NCBI RefSeq assembly: GCF_964036595.1
Contig: NZ_OZ038523.1
Span: 1,020,501 to 1,084,500, forward strand
DNA length: 64,000 nucleotides
DNA from: Tenacibaculum sp. 190524A05c
GTDB lineage: Bacteria > Bacteroidota > Bacteroidia > Flavobacteriales > Flavobacteriaceae
Reading direction: 5' to 3'
This document shows positions 36,825 through 48,800 of the stretch, in pieces. Within the stretch, counting starts at the first letter, position 1; each line of letters begins with the position of its first letter. Both the position numbers and the translations under genes were made by a program. The notes under the pieces were generated by a model. That model searched no databases. It saw only the letters and a program-made list of their open reading frames with translations, and was not told the origin of the DNA.

Positions 36825-36852
36825 AAAACGCTTCTAAAAATAGAAGCGTTTT
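36825..36852. terminator. terminator of adhesin locus 2
   Basis: Identical to the hairpin at 19602-19629 (arms AAAACGCTTCTA and its complement, T-run after). It separates locus 2 from the promoter of giant adhesin 1. Confidence 0.85.
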
Positions 36853-36873
36853 TTTGTTTTATGATATTTCCTG

Positions 36874-38838
36874 TTATTGATTGCTGGTAGAAACGTTTTT
36901 TCCACCTTTTACAATGTAGAAATATGATCTTCTATTCTTCTGATGTTCTTCCTTTGAACACTTGCTTTGATTTGCATCATTACAGTGATTTAACAATCGG
37001 TCTTCTCCAAATCCAATCGCACTTTGTATTCGATTGGCTGCAATACCTCTTGAGATGATATAATCTCTTGTTGACTTTGCTCTGTTATCAGATAAGTTTC
37101 TGTTGTATGCTTTCGTTCCTCGACTATCGGTATGTGATTCGATCTTAATCACCATATCTGGATTATTGTTCATTACCGTTACAATATGCTCTAACTCATA
37201 CTCTGCATCTTCTCTTATGTTGTACAAATCAAAATCAAAGAAGATCGGATTGATAACAATCTGTGCCGCCTCTGGACTTTCTACAATTAACGATTCTAAA
37301 GCTAAATCTGTTTTGATTTCCTTCTTGTTAATGTCCTCTGTAGCTGTTTCCTTTTGATCATTTCGGTAATCATCTTTTGAAGCGCTTACTGTAAAGTTGT
37401 TCTCACAGTCGATATCTTTAAAGGTATATTTTCCATCTGCCTGTGTTACTTGCTCACTAACTGGTGCTCCACTCTCGTCTATTAATCGAACTGTAGCTCC
37501 TGAGATAGGTTTACCTGTGTTTACATCGGTTACGTATCCTCCAATGTCTTCTTTACATCTATAGATCACAAAACTGTATATATCGTCATCTCCCTTTCCT
37601 CCTTTTCTATTGGAAGAAAAGTATCCGTATGATTTATCTTCACTAATCACAAAACTAAAATCATCTCTCGGACCATTTATTGGACTTCCTAGATTGACAG
37701 GGTCAGTGTACTTATTATCTACATATTTAGCTTCAAACACATCTAAAGCTCCTAAACCTAAATGACCATCTGATGCAAAGTACATGGTGTTTTCACTATC
37801 AATACTTGGAAACATTTCTCTTGCTTCTGTATTTATTGGTGCGCCTAAATTCTTTACTTCTCCGTAACTCCCATCATCTTGTATCGCAACCTTATAGATA
37901 TCGGTAGCTCCTAGTCCTCCTGACATATCTGATACAAAGTATAGTGTCTTCTCATCTGCACTTAATGCTGGATGTCCGCATGAATATTCATTACTGTTAA
38001 ATGGTAATTCTCTAACATCATCCCAATTCCCATTATTTAAGGTAGCCTTGTATATCTTTAAGTGAGTTACTCGGTTCTTATCTCCTTCTAACTTATCGTC
38101 ATTGTAATTATCTCTGGTGAAATACATCGTTTTACCATCTCCTGTAACAATAGCGTTAGATTCATGATAACGCGTATTTAAAGATGGTAACTTCTCAGAA
38201 GCACTTACCTGAAGTCCTTTTTCAATATCATTACTCAAATCTGCATCGGCAGTATAGATATTTAAAAACGGTTGCTCGTTCCACTTGTATAACTTCTTAT
38301 CAAACTTTGAACCTTCTGGTTTAGTAGATGCGAAATACAACTTATCTCCGTAGATAAAACCTCCAAAATCTGAATACTTCGTATTGATCTCTAAGTTCTG
38401 AATACTAACATACGTCTTCTTACGATTAGAGTACTTCACAAAGTAATCTGCATTCTTTTCTAAAGCTAAGGCTCTTGAATCTTCTCCCTTTACTTCTTTT
38501 AACTTACGAAGCCATGAATCTGATTCATCAACCTTACCATTACTCTTTAAGGCTTGAGCATATCTGAACATATATTCTGGTGATACCTGATCTTTGTATT
38601 TCTCAAATAAAATACGGTACCACTTCTCTGCCTCACTTGTATTGGTATTGTAATAATGAGAATCTCCTAGCCTACTAATGACTAGTTCTGACTCATCTCC
38701 TTTGTTATAAATAACCTCATATAACTCAGCAGATTTCTTATACGCAAACTCCTTGAAGTAACGATCTGCTGCATAACGCCTTTGTGAAAAAGACGAAAAG
38801 CTAATTATTAAAAAATAAATTAGTAATAGTTTCCTCAT
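36874..38838 (-). CDS. OmpA-family protein with TPR-like, PD40 and peptidoglycan-binding domains (copy B)
   Basis: 654 residues, identical in protein sequence to the product of 19651-21615: signal peptide, TPR-like helices, PD40 propeller, carboxypeptidase-regulatory-like domain and OmpA peptidoglycan-binding domain with FDFDLYNI and HTDSRGTKAYN. I see one synonymous base change (near 38,616). Such conservation beside completely different adhesins implies very recent duplication or ongoing gene conversion. It serves adhesin locus 2 by position, 9 bp after the PorP/SprF gene. Confidence 0.92.
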   Translation of the reverse strand: MRKLLLIYFLIISFSSFSQRRYAADRYFKEFAYKKSAELYEVIYNKGDESELVISRLGDSHYYNTNTSEAEKWYRILFEKYKDQVSPEYMFRYAQALKSNGKVDESDSWLRKLKEVKGEDSRALALEKNADYFVKYSNRKKTYVSIQNLEINTKYSDFGGFIYGDKLYFASTKPEGSKFDKKLYKWNEQPFLNIYTADADLSNDIEKGLQVSASEKLPSLNTRYHESNAIVTGDGKTMYFTRDNYNDDKLEGDKNRVTHLKIYKATLNNGNWDDVRELPFNSNEYSCGHPALSADEKTLYFVSDMSGGLGATDIYKVAIQDDGSYGEVKNLGAPINTEAREMFPSIDSENTMYFASDGHLGLGALDVFEAKYVDNKYTDPVNLGSPINGPRDDFSFVISEDKSYGYFSSNRKGGKGDDDIYSFVIYRCKEDIGGYVTDVNTGKPISGATVRLIDESGAPVSEQVTQADGKYTFKDIDCENNFTVSASKDDYRNDQKETATEDINKKEIKTDLALESLIVESPEAAQIVINPIFFDFDLYNIREDAEYELEHIVTVMNNNPDMVIKIESHTDSRGTKAYNRNLSDNRAKSTRDYIISRGIAANRIQSAIGFGEDRLLNHCNDANQSKCSKEEHQKNRRSYFYIVKGGKNVSTSNQ

Positions 38839-38847
38839 AATATTAAT

Positions 38848-39786
38848 TTAAAAGAACCTTGGCGATTTAAACACGCGTTCCCTGAATATATCCCAACGTA
38901 ACATAAGCTCATATGTTCCCGAATTGTAATTGCTATAATTTGACGTAGTCAAATCATATGCAAAACCTATGTTTAAGTTCTTTGTTGCTTGTAACCCTAA
39001 TAAAGCACTGATGGAGTCGTCCCACCTCCATGCTAATCCTGCAGCAAACTTCTCATTAAATAAAAAGTTAGCCGAAACATCTAATGATAATGGTGCCCCG
39101 TTCACCACCTTAACTAATGTAGCTGGCTTGAACTTTAACGTCTCGCTTAAGTCAAATACATAACCCGCGATACCAAAAAAGTGTAAGCGCTCCTCAGCTA
39201 AATCTCCGCTCCCAAAACTCGTCGTACCAACTGTATCATCGTAATGATCTGTCCGTAGAAAGTTCGGAATTGCGGCACCAAGATACCAATTTGATTTATA
39301 AAAATAAATCCCAGCTCCAATTGTAGGTAAGAACTTACTGATATTACCCTCAAAAATACGCTCTTGCTGAAGAGCCGTTCCTTTACTCCAATCAATTCCT
39401 AAATGACGACCTCCTAACTTTAATCCAAAGGCTAAATTACCATCATTACTCGTACGAATTGTATAAGAAACATTGGCATCTAAATAAATCTCACTCGAGG
39501 GACCAATCCTATCATTAGTAATACTAATACCTAATCCTACTCCACTATAACCTATCGCAGTATCGTAACTAAATGTTTGTGAATCTGGTGCACCATCTAA
39601 ACCAACCCATTGTGTTCGGCCTAAGGCAGTAATCACCGTATGATTATTCGATCCAGCGTAAGCAGGGTTAACACTCATCGTGTTATACATATACTGCGTA
39701 TACTGAGGATCTTGTTGTGAGAATAATACTCCAACCTTAAATAAGATAATGAGTATTAAAAATTTATATGTTACTATGCTATTCAT
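38848..39786 (-). CDS. PorP/SprF-family type IX secretion membrane protein (copy B)
   Basis: 312 residues, differing from copy A at one position (Gly instead of Ala in DTVGTTSFG). Signal peptide then QQDPQYTQYMYNTMSVNPAYAG, the PorP/SprF hallmark. Most of the base substitutions between the two 3.1-kb repeats fall in this gene and are synonymous. It lies 32 bp downstream of giant adhesin 2, so it is its presumed export partner. The near-identity of the two partners suggests that either could serve either adhesin, because the sorting domains they would meet are also nearly identical. Confidence 0.93.
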   Translation of the reverse strand: MNSIVTYKFLILIILFKVGVLFSQQDPQYTQYMYNTMSVNPAYAGSNNHTVITALGRTQWVGLDGAPDSQTFSYDTAIGYSGVGLGISITNDRIGPSSEIYLDANVSYTIRTSNDGNLAFGLKLGGRHLGIDWSKGTALQQERIFEGNISKFLPTIGAGIYFYKSNWYLGAAIPNFLRTDHYDDTVGTTSFGSGDLAEERLHFFGIAGYVFDLSETLKFKPATLVKVVNGAPLSLDVSANFLFNEKFAAGLAWRWDDSISALLGLQATKNLNIGFAYDLTTSNYSNYNSGTYELMLRWDIFRERVFKSPRFF

Positions 39787-39818
39787 ATCCCTATTATGTT
39801 GTTTCTTGTTTCTTATGC

Positions 39819-42800
39819 TTACTTATTTATATATAACCATCCTGTTCGTGCTGATTCTCCATTTCCTGGATCAATCACATAGTAATACGTTCCTACTGGT
39901 AACTTCTCATCAACACTTATCGTAGCTCTACCATTAGAAATCCCTTCAAATCTTCTCGAGGAATCTGTATTACTATAACCACTGATCTTATAAACCGTAT
40001 TACCCCATCTGTTAAAGATCTCAACCGTGTTGTTAGCATACTCTGGACTATCAATACAAGGTATAAAAAAGAACTCATTCTCTGTATTACCATCTCCTGG
40101 TGACATTAAATTGTATGGTGACAGACAGGTTTCTGTCGGTAGTACAACAACTGTAACCGTAGCTGTAGTACAATTTTGAGGTACTAAATTATCACAAATA
40201 GTATAGGTAAAGGTATCTGTTCCACTAAATCCATCATTCGGTGTGTAGATAATAATATCATCACTAGGATCATTCGGTGTTCCTCCATCATCTACATCAA
40301 CAGTACCATCACCTGGATCAGTCACATCAATAGTTCCATCATCAGGAATATCATTATCATTATCTGTAACATCAATATTTACATCTTCACCTGCATTGGT
40401 AGTGGCGGTATCGTCAACAGCATCCGGTGTTGGAATTACTGTAATCGTAACTGTAGCTGTAGTACAATTTGCTGGACTCGCATTATCACAAACAGTATAG
40501 GTAAAGGTATCTGTTCCATTAAAATCGGCATCTGGAATATAGGTCACAATATCATCACTCGGATCATCTGGGGTACCGCCATCATCTATCGTTACCGTAC
40601 CATTAATTGGATTTGTAACCGTTAAAGTACCATTATCAGGAACATTGGTGTCATTTGCATAAATATCAATATCAACCATATCATCTTCCGCAACCGTAGC
40701 TGTATCATCAACTGCTATTGGAGCTTCATCAACTGGTATTACCGTAATCGTAACTGTAGCTGTTGAACAGTTCGCTGGACTTGCATTATCACAAATTGTA
40801 TAATTGAATGTATCCGTACCATTAAAATCAGCATCTGGAATATACGTCACAATATCATCACTCGGATCATCTGGGGTACCGCCGTCATCTATTGTTACTG
40901 TACCATTAGCTGGATCTGAAACATCTAATGTACCATCACTAGGGACATCTCCATCATTTAATGTGATATCAATATCAACCATATCATCCTCTGAAACCGT
41001 AGCCGTATCATCAACTGCATCTGGTGTAGGGGTTACAGTAATTACTACTGTAGCTGTTGAACAGTTCGCTGGACTTGCATTATCACAAATTGTATAATTG
41101 AATGTATCCGTACCATTAAAATCAGCATCTGGAATATACGTCACAATATCATCACTCGGATCATCTGGTGTACCGCCATCATCTATCGTTACTGTACCAT
41201 TGGCTGGATCAGAAACATCTAATGTACCATCACTAGGAACATCTCCATCATTAGCGGTAATATCAATATCAACCATATCATCCTCTGAAACCGTAGCCGT
41301 ATCATCAACTGCATCTGGTGTAGGGGTTACAGTAATTACTACTGTAGCTGTTGAACAGTTCGCTGGACTTGCATTATCACAAATTGTATAATTGAATGTA
41401 TCCGTACCATTAAAATCAGCATCTGGAATATACGTCACAATATCATCACTCGGATCATCTGGTGTGCCGCCATCATCTATTGTTACTGTTCCATTGGCTG
41501 GATCAGAAACATCTAATGTACCATCACTAGGAACATCTCCATCATTTAATGTGACATCAATATCAACCATATCATCCTCTGAAACCGTAGCCGTATCATC
41601 AACTGCATCTGGTGTAGGGGTTACTGTAATCGTAACTGTTCCTGTTGAACAGTTCGCTGGACTTGCATTATCACAAATTGTATAATTGAATGTATCCGTA
41701 CCATTAAAATCAACATCTGGTATATACGTCACAATATCATCACTCGGATCATCTGGGGTACCGCCATCATCTATCGTTACTGTACCATTAGCTGGATCTG
41801 AAACATCTAATGTACCATCACTAGGAACATCTCCATCATTAGCGGTAATATCAATATCAACCATATCATCTTCTGAAACCGTAGCCGTATCATCAACTGC
41901 ATCTGGTGTAGGTGTTACTGTAATCGTAACTGTAGCTGTTGAACAGTTCGCTGGACTTGCATTATCACAAATTGTATAATTGAATGTATCTGTGCCATTA
42001 AAATCAGCATCTGGAATATAAGTTACAATATCGTCACTCGGATCATCTGGTGTGCCGCCATCATCTATCGTTACTGTACCATTAGCTGGATCTGAAACAT
42101 CTAATGTACCATCACTAGGAACATCTCCATCATTTAATGTGATATCAATATCAACCATATCATCCTCTGAAACCGTAGCCGTATCATCAACTGCATCTGG
42201 TGTAGGGGTTACAGTAATTACTACTGTAGCTGTTGAACAGTTCGCTGGACTTGCATTATCACAAATTGTATAATTGAATGTATCCGTACCATTAAAATCA
42301 GCATCTGGAATATAAGTTACAATATCGTCACTCGGATCATCTGGTGTGCCGCCATCATCTATCGTTACTGTACCATTGGCTGGATCAGAAACATCTAATG
42401 TACCATCACTAGGAACATCTCCATCATTAGCGGTAATATCAATATCAACCATATCATCCTCTGAAACCGTAGCCGTATCATCAACTGCATCTGGTGTAGG
42501 GGTTACAGTAATTACTACTGTAGCTGTTGAACAGTTCGCTGGACTTCCATTATCACAAATTGTATAATTGAATGTATCCGTACCATTAAAATCAGCATCT
42601 GGAATATAAGTTACAATATCGTCACTCGGATCATCTGGTGTGCCGCCATCATCTATCGTTACTGTACCATTAGCTGGATCTGAAACATCTAATGTACCAT
42701 CACTAGGAACATCTCCATCATTTAATGTGATATCAATATCAACCATATCATCCTCTGAAACCGTAGCCGTATCATCAACTGCATCTGGTGTAGGTGTTAC

Positions 42801-45800
42801 TGTAATCGTAACTGTAGCTGTTGAACAGTTCGCTGGACTCGCATTATCACAAATTGTATAATTGAATGTATCCGTACCATTAAAATCAGCATCTGGAATA
42901 TACGTCACAATATCATCACTCGGATCATCTGGGGTACCGCCGTCATCTATTGTTACTGTACCATTGGCTGGATCAGAAACATCTAATGTACCATCACTAG
43001 GAACATCTCCATCATTTAATGTGACATCAATATCAACCATATCATCCTCTGAAACCGTAGCCGTATCATCAACTGCATCTGGTGTAGGGGTTACAGTAAT
43101 TACTACTGTAGCAGTATCTGTGTCTCCGTCTGCATCTGTGATGGTATATGTGAATGAATCTGTTCCGTTAAAGTCAGCGTTTGGTGTGTAGACAAATACT
43201 CCGTCTGAAGTCTCTGTTACTGTACCATTAGATGGACCACTAGTTAAACTGTAGTCTTCTCCATCTCCACCATCTCCACCAATATCATCATTAGTGCTTA
43301 CGGTAATAGTCGTACTTGCGTCCTCATTTACTGTAGCCGTATCATCTGTAGCAGTTGGAGCGTCATCTACTGAGTTTACAGTAATTACTACTGTAGCCGT
43401 ATCAGTGTCTCCGTCTGCATCTGTGATGGTATATGTGAATGAATCTGTTCCGTTAAAGTCAGCGTTTGGCGAGTATACAAATACTCCGTCTGAAGTCTCT
43501 GTTACCGTACCATTAGATGGACCACTAGTTAAACTGTAGTCTTCTCCATCTCCGCCATCTCCACCAATATCATCATTAGTGCTTACGGTAATAGTCGTAC
43601 TTGCGTCCTCATTTACTGTAGCCGTATCATCTGTAGCAGTTGGAGCGTCATCTACTGAGTTTACAGTAATTACTACTGTAGCCGTATCAGTGTCTCCGTC
43701 TGCATCTGTGATGGTATATGTGAATGAATCTGTTCCGTTAAAGTCAGCGTTAGGCGTGTATACAAATACTCCGTCTGAAGTCTCTGTTACCGTACCATTA
43801 GATGGACCACTAGTTAAACTGTAGTCTTCTCCATCTCCGCCATCTCCACCAATATCATCATTAGTGCTTACGGTAATAGTCGTACTTGCATCCTCATTTA
43901 CTGTAGCTGTATCATCTACTGCATCTGGTGCGTCATCTACTGAGTTTACAGTAATTACTACTGTAGCCGTATCAGTGTCTCCGTCTGCATCTGTGATGGT
44001 ATATGTGAATGAATCTGTTCCGTTAAAGTCAGCGTTTGGCGTGTACACAAATACTCCGTCTGAAGTCTCTGTTACCGTACCATTAGATGGACCACTAGTT
44101 AAACTGTAGTCTTCTCCATCTCCACCATCTCCACCAATATCATCATTAGTGCTTACGGTAATAGTCGTACTTGCGTCCTCATTTACTGTAGCCGTATCAT
44201 CTGTAGCAGTTGGTACATCATCTACTGAGTTTACAGTAATTACTACTGTAGCTGTATCAGTATCTCCATCTGCATCTGTGATGGTATATGTGAATGAATC
44301 TGTTCCGTTAAAGTCAGCGTTTGGCGAGTATACAAATACTCCGTCTGAAGTCTCTGTTACCGTACCATTAGATGGACCACTAGTTAAACTGTAGTCTTCT
44401 CCATCTCCACCATCACCACCAATATCATCATTAGTGCTTACGGTAATCGTAGTACTTGCGTCCTCATTTACTGTAGCTGTATCATCTACTGCATCTGGTG
44501 CGTCGTCTACTGAGTTTACAGTAATTACTACTGTAGCAGTATCTGTGTCTCCGTCTGCATCTGTGATGGTATATGTGAATGAATCTGTTCCATTAAAGTC
44601 AGCGTTAGGCGTGTATACAAATACTCCGTCTGAAGTCTCTGTTACCGTACCATTAGATGGACCACTAGTTAAACTGTAGTCTTCTCCGTCTCCACCATCT
44701 CCACCAATATCATCATTAGTGCTTACGGTAATCGTAGTACTTGCGTCCTCATTTACTGTAGCTGTATCATCTACTGCATCTGGTGCGTCGTCTACTGAGT
44801 TTACAGTAATTACTACTGTAGCAGTATCTGTGTCTCCGTCTGCATCTGTGATGGTATATGTGAATGAATCAATTCCATTAAAGTCAGCGTTAGGCGTGTA
44901 TACAAATACTCCGTCTGAAGTCTCTGTTACCGTACCATTAGATGGACCACTAGTTAAACTGTAGTCTTCTCCGTCTCCACCATCTCCACCAATATCATCA
45001 TTAGTGCTTACGGTAATCGTAGTACTTGCGTCCTCATTTACTGTAGCTGTATCATCTGTAGCAGTTGGAGCGTCATCTACTGAGTTTACAGTAATTACTA
45101 CTGTAGCCGTATCAGTGTCTCCGTCTGCATCTGTAATTGTATATGTGAATGAATCAGTTCCATTAAAGTCAGCGTTAGGCGTGTATACAAATACTCCGTC
45201 TGAAGTCTCTGTTACTGTACCATTAGATGGACCACTAGTTAAACTGTAGTCTTCTCCATCTCCACCATCTCCACCAATATCATCATTAGTGCTTACGGTA
45301 ATCGTAGTACTTGCGTCCTCATTTACTGTAGCTGTATCATCTACTGCATCTGGTGCGTCATCTACTGAGTTTACAGTAATGACAACAGTTGCTGTATCTG
45401 TGTCTCCGTCTGCATCTGTGATGGTATATGTGAATGAATCTGTTCCGTTAAAGTCAGCGTTTGGTGTGTAGACAAATACTCCGTCTGAAGTCTCTGTTAC
45501 CGTACCATTAGATGGACCACTAGTTAAACTGTAGTCTTCTCCATCTCCGCCATCTCCACCAATATCATCATTAGTGCTTACGGTAATAGTCGTACTTGCG
45601 TCCTCATTTACTGTAGCCGTATCATCTGTAGCAGTTGGAGCGTCATCTACTGAGTTTACAGTAATTACTACTGTAGCCGTATCAGTGTCTCCGTCTGCAT
45701 CTGTGATGGTATATGTGAATGAATCTGTTCCGTTAAAGTCAGCGTTTGGCGAGTATACAAATACTCCGTCTGAAGTCTCTGTTACCGTACCATTAGATGG

Positions 45801-48800
45801 ACCACTAGTTAAACTGTAGTCTTCTCCATCTCCACCATCTCCACCAATATCATCATTAGTGCTTACGGTAATCGTAGTACTTGCGTCCTCATTTACTGTA
45901 GCTGTATCATCTACTGCATCTGGTGCGTCGTCTACTGAGTTTACAGTAATTACTACTGTAGCAGTATCTGTGTCTCCGTCTGCATCTGTGATGGTATATG
46001 TGAATGAATCTGTTCCATTAAAGTCAGCGTTAGGCGTGTATACAAATACTCCGTCTGAAGTCTCTGTTACCGTACCATTAGATGGACCACTAGTTAAACT
46101 GTAGTCTTCTCCGTCTCCACCATCTCCACCAATATCATCATTAGTGCTTACGGTAATCGTAGTACTTGCGTCCTCATTTACTGTAGCTGTATCATCTACT
46201 GCATCTGGTGCGTCGTCTACTGAGTTTACAGTAATTACTACTGTAGCAGTATCTGTGTCTCCGTCTGCATCTGTGATGGTATATGTGAATGAATCAGTTC
46301 CATTAAAGTCAGCGTTAGGCGTGTACACAAATACTCCGTCTGAAGTCTCTGTTACCGTACCATTAGATGGACCACTAGTTAAACTGTAGTCTTCTCCGTC
46401 TCCACCATCTCCACCAATATCATCATTAGTGCTTACTGTAATCGTAGTACTTGCGTCCTCATTTACTGTAGCTGTATCATCTGTAGCAGTTGGAGCGTCA
46501 TCTACTGAGTTTACAGTAATTACTACTGTAGCCGTATCAGTGTCTCCGTCTGCATCTGTAATTGTATATGTGAATGAATCAGTTCCATTAAAGTCAGCGT
46601 TAGGCGTGTATACAAATACTCCGTCTGAAGTCTCTGTTACTGTACCATTTGATGGACCACTAGTTAAACTGTAGTCTTCTCCATCTCCACCATCTCCACC
46701 AATATCATCATTAGTGCTTACGGTAATCGTAGTACTTGCGTCCTCATTTACTGTAGCTGTATCATCTACTGCATCTGGTGCGTCATCTACTGAGTTTACA
46801 GTAATGACAACAGTTGCTGTATCTGTGTCTCCGTCTGCATCTGTGATGGTATATGTGAATGAATCTGTTCCGTTAAAGTCAGCGTTAGGCGTGTATACAA
46901 ATACTCCGTCTGAAGTCTCTGTTACCGTACCATTAGATGGACCACTAGTTAAACTGTAGTCTTCTCCGTCTCCACCGTCTCCACCAATATCATCATTAGT
47001 GCTTACGGTAATCGTTGTAGAAGCATCCTCATTTACTGTTGCCGTATCATCAATCGCATCCGGTGCGTCATCTACTGAGTTTACAGTAATTACTACTGTA
47101 GCCGTATCAGTGTCTCCGTCTGCATCTGTGATCGTATATGTGAATGAATCTGTTCCGTTAAAGTCAGCGTTTGGCGAGTACACAAATACTCCGTCTGAAG
47201 TCTCTGTTACCGTACCATTTGATGGACCACTAGTTAAACTGTAGTCTTCTCCGTCTCCACCATCTCCACCAATATCATCATTAGTGCTTACGGTAATAGT
47301 CGTACTTGCATCCTCATTTACTGTAGCTGTATCATCTGTAGCAGTTGGTACATCATCTACTGAGTTTACAATAATTACTACTGTAGCAGTATCTGTGTCT
47401 CCGTCTGCATCTGTAATTGTATATGTGAATGAATCAGTTCCGTTAAAGTCAGCGTTTGGCGTGTATACAAATACTCCGTCTGAAGTCTCTGTTACTGTAC
47501 CATTTGATGGACCACTTGTTAAACTGTAGTCTTCTCCGTCTCCGCCGTCTCCACCAATATCATCATTAGTGCTTACGGTAATTGTTGTAGAAGCATCCTC
47601 ATTTACGGTTGCCGTATCATCTGTAGCAGTTGGAGCGTCATCTACTGAGCTTACTGTAATGACAACAGTAGCAGTATCTATGTCTCCATCAGCATCTGTG
47701 ATGGTATATGTGAAACTGTCTGTTCCGTTAAAGTCAGCGTTTGGCGTGTATACAAATACTCCGTCTGAAGTCTCTGTTACCGTACCATTTGATGGACCAC
47801 TTGTTAAACTGTAGTCTTCTCCGTCGCCGCCATCTCCACCAATATCATCATTAGTGCTTACGGTAATCGTTGTAGAAGCATCCTCATTTACGGTTGCCGT
47901 ATCATCTACTGCATCTGGTGCGTCATCTACTGAGTTTACAGTAATAACAACTGTAGCTGTATCTGTATCTCCGTCTGCATCTGTGATCGTATATGTGAAA
48001 CTGTCTGTTCCGTTAAAGTCAGCGTTTGGCGTGTATACAAATACTCCGTCTGAAGTCTCTGTTACCGTACCATTTGATGGACCACTTGTTAAACTGTAGT
48101 CTTCTCCGTCTCCGCCGTCTCCACCAATATCATCATTAGTGCTTACGGTAATCGTTGTAGAAGCATCCTCATTTACGGTTGCCGTATCATCTACTGCATC
48201 TGGTGCGTCATCTACTGAGTTTACTGTAATGACAACAGTTGCTGTATCAGTATCTCCATCTGCATCTGTGATTGTATATGTGAAACTGTCTGTTCCGTTA
48301 AAGTCAGCATTTGGCGAGTATACAAATACTCCGTCTGAAGTCTCTGTTACCGTACCATTTGATGGACCACTTGTTAAACTGTAGTCTTCTCCGTCGCCGC
48401 CATCTCCACCAATATCATCATTAGTGCTTACGGTAATCGTTGTAGAAGCATCCTCATTTACGGTTGCCGTATCATCTACTGCATCTGGTGCGTCATCTAC
48501 GCTTGCCACTGTAATTACAACTGTAGCTGTATCAGTATCTCCATCAGCATCTGTGATTGTATATGTAAATGAATCAGTTCCGTTAAAGTCAGCGTTTGGC
48601 GTGTATACAAATACTCCGTCTGAAGTCTCTGTTACTGTACCATTTGATGGACCACTTGTTAAACTGTAGTCTTCTCCGTCTCCGCCGTCTCCACCAATAT
48701 CATCATTAGTGCTTACTGTAATAGTCGTACTTGCATCCTCATTTACTGTAGCCGTATCATCAATCGCATCTGGAGCGTCGTCTACTGAGTTTACTGTAAT

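Larger units (their letters stand above)
36818..39941 (-). repeat. 3.1-kb direct repeat, copy B
   Basis: Second copy of 19595-22718, in the same orientation, 17,223 bp away. The left edge is sharp, in the A-run before the terminator; on the right, identity ends gradually inside the sorting-domain coding region. Confidence 0.95.

Noticed and set aside
19595..39941. The 3.1-kb direct repeats as an insertion sequence or composite transposon
   Set aside because: No transposase, terminal inverted repeats or target-site duplication. The content is an adhesin operon module, so segmental duplication or gene conversion explains it better.
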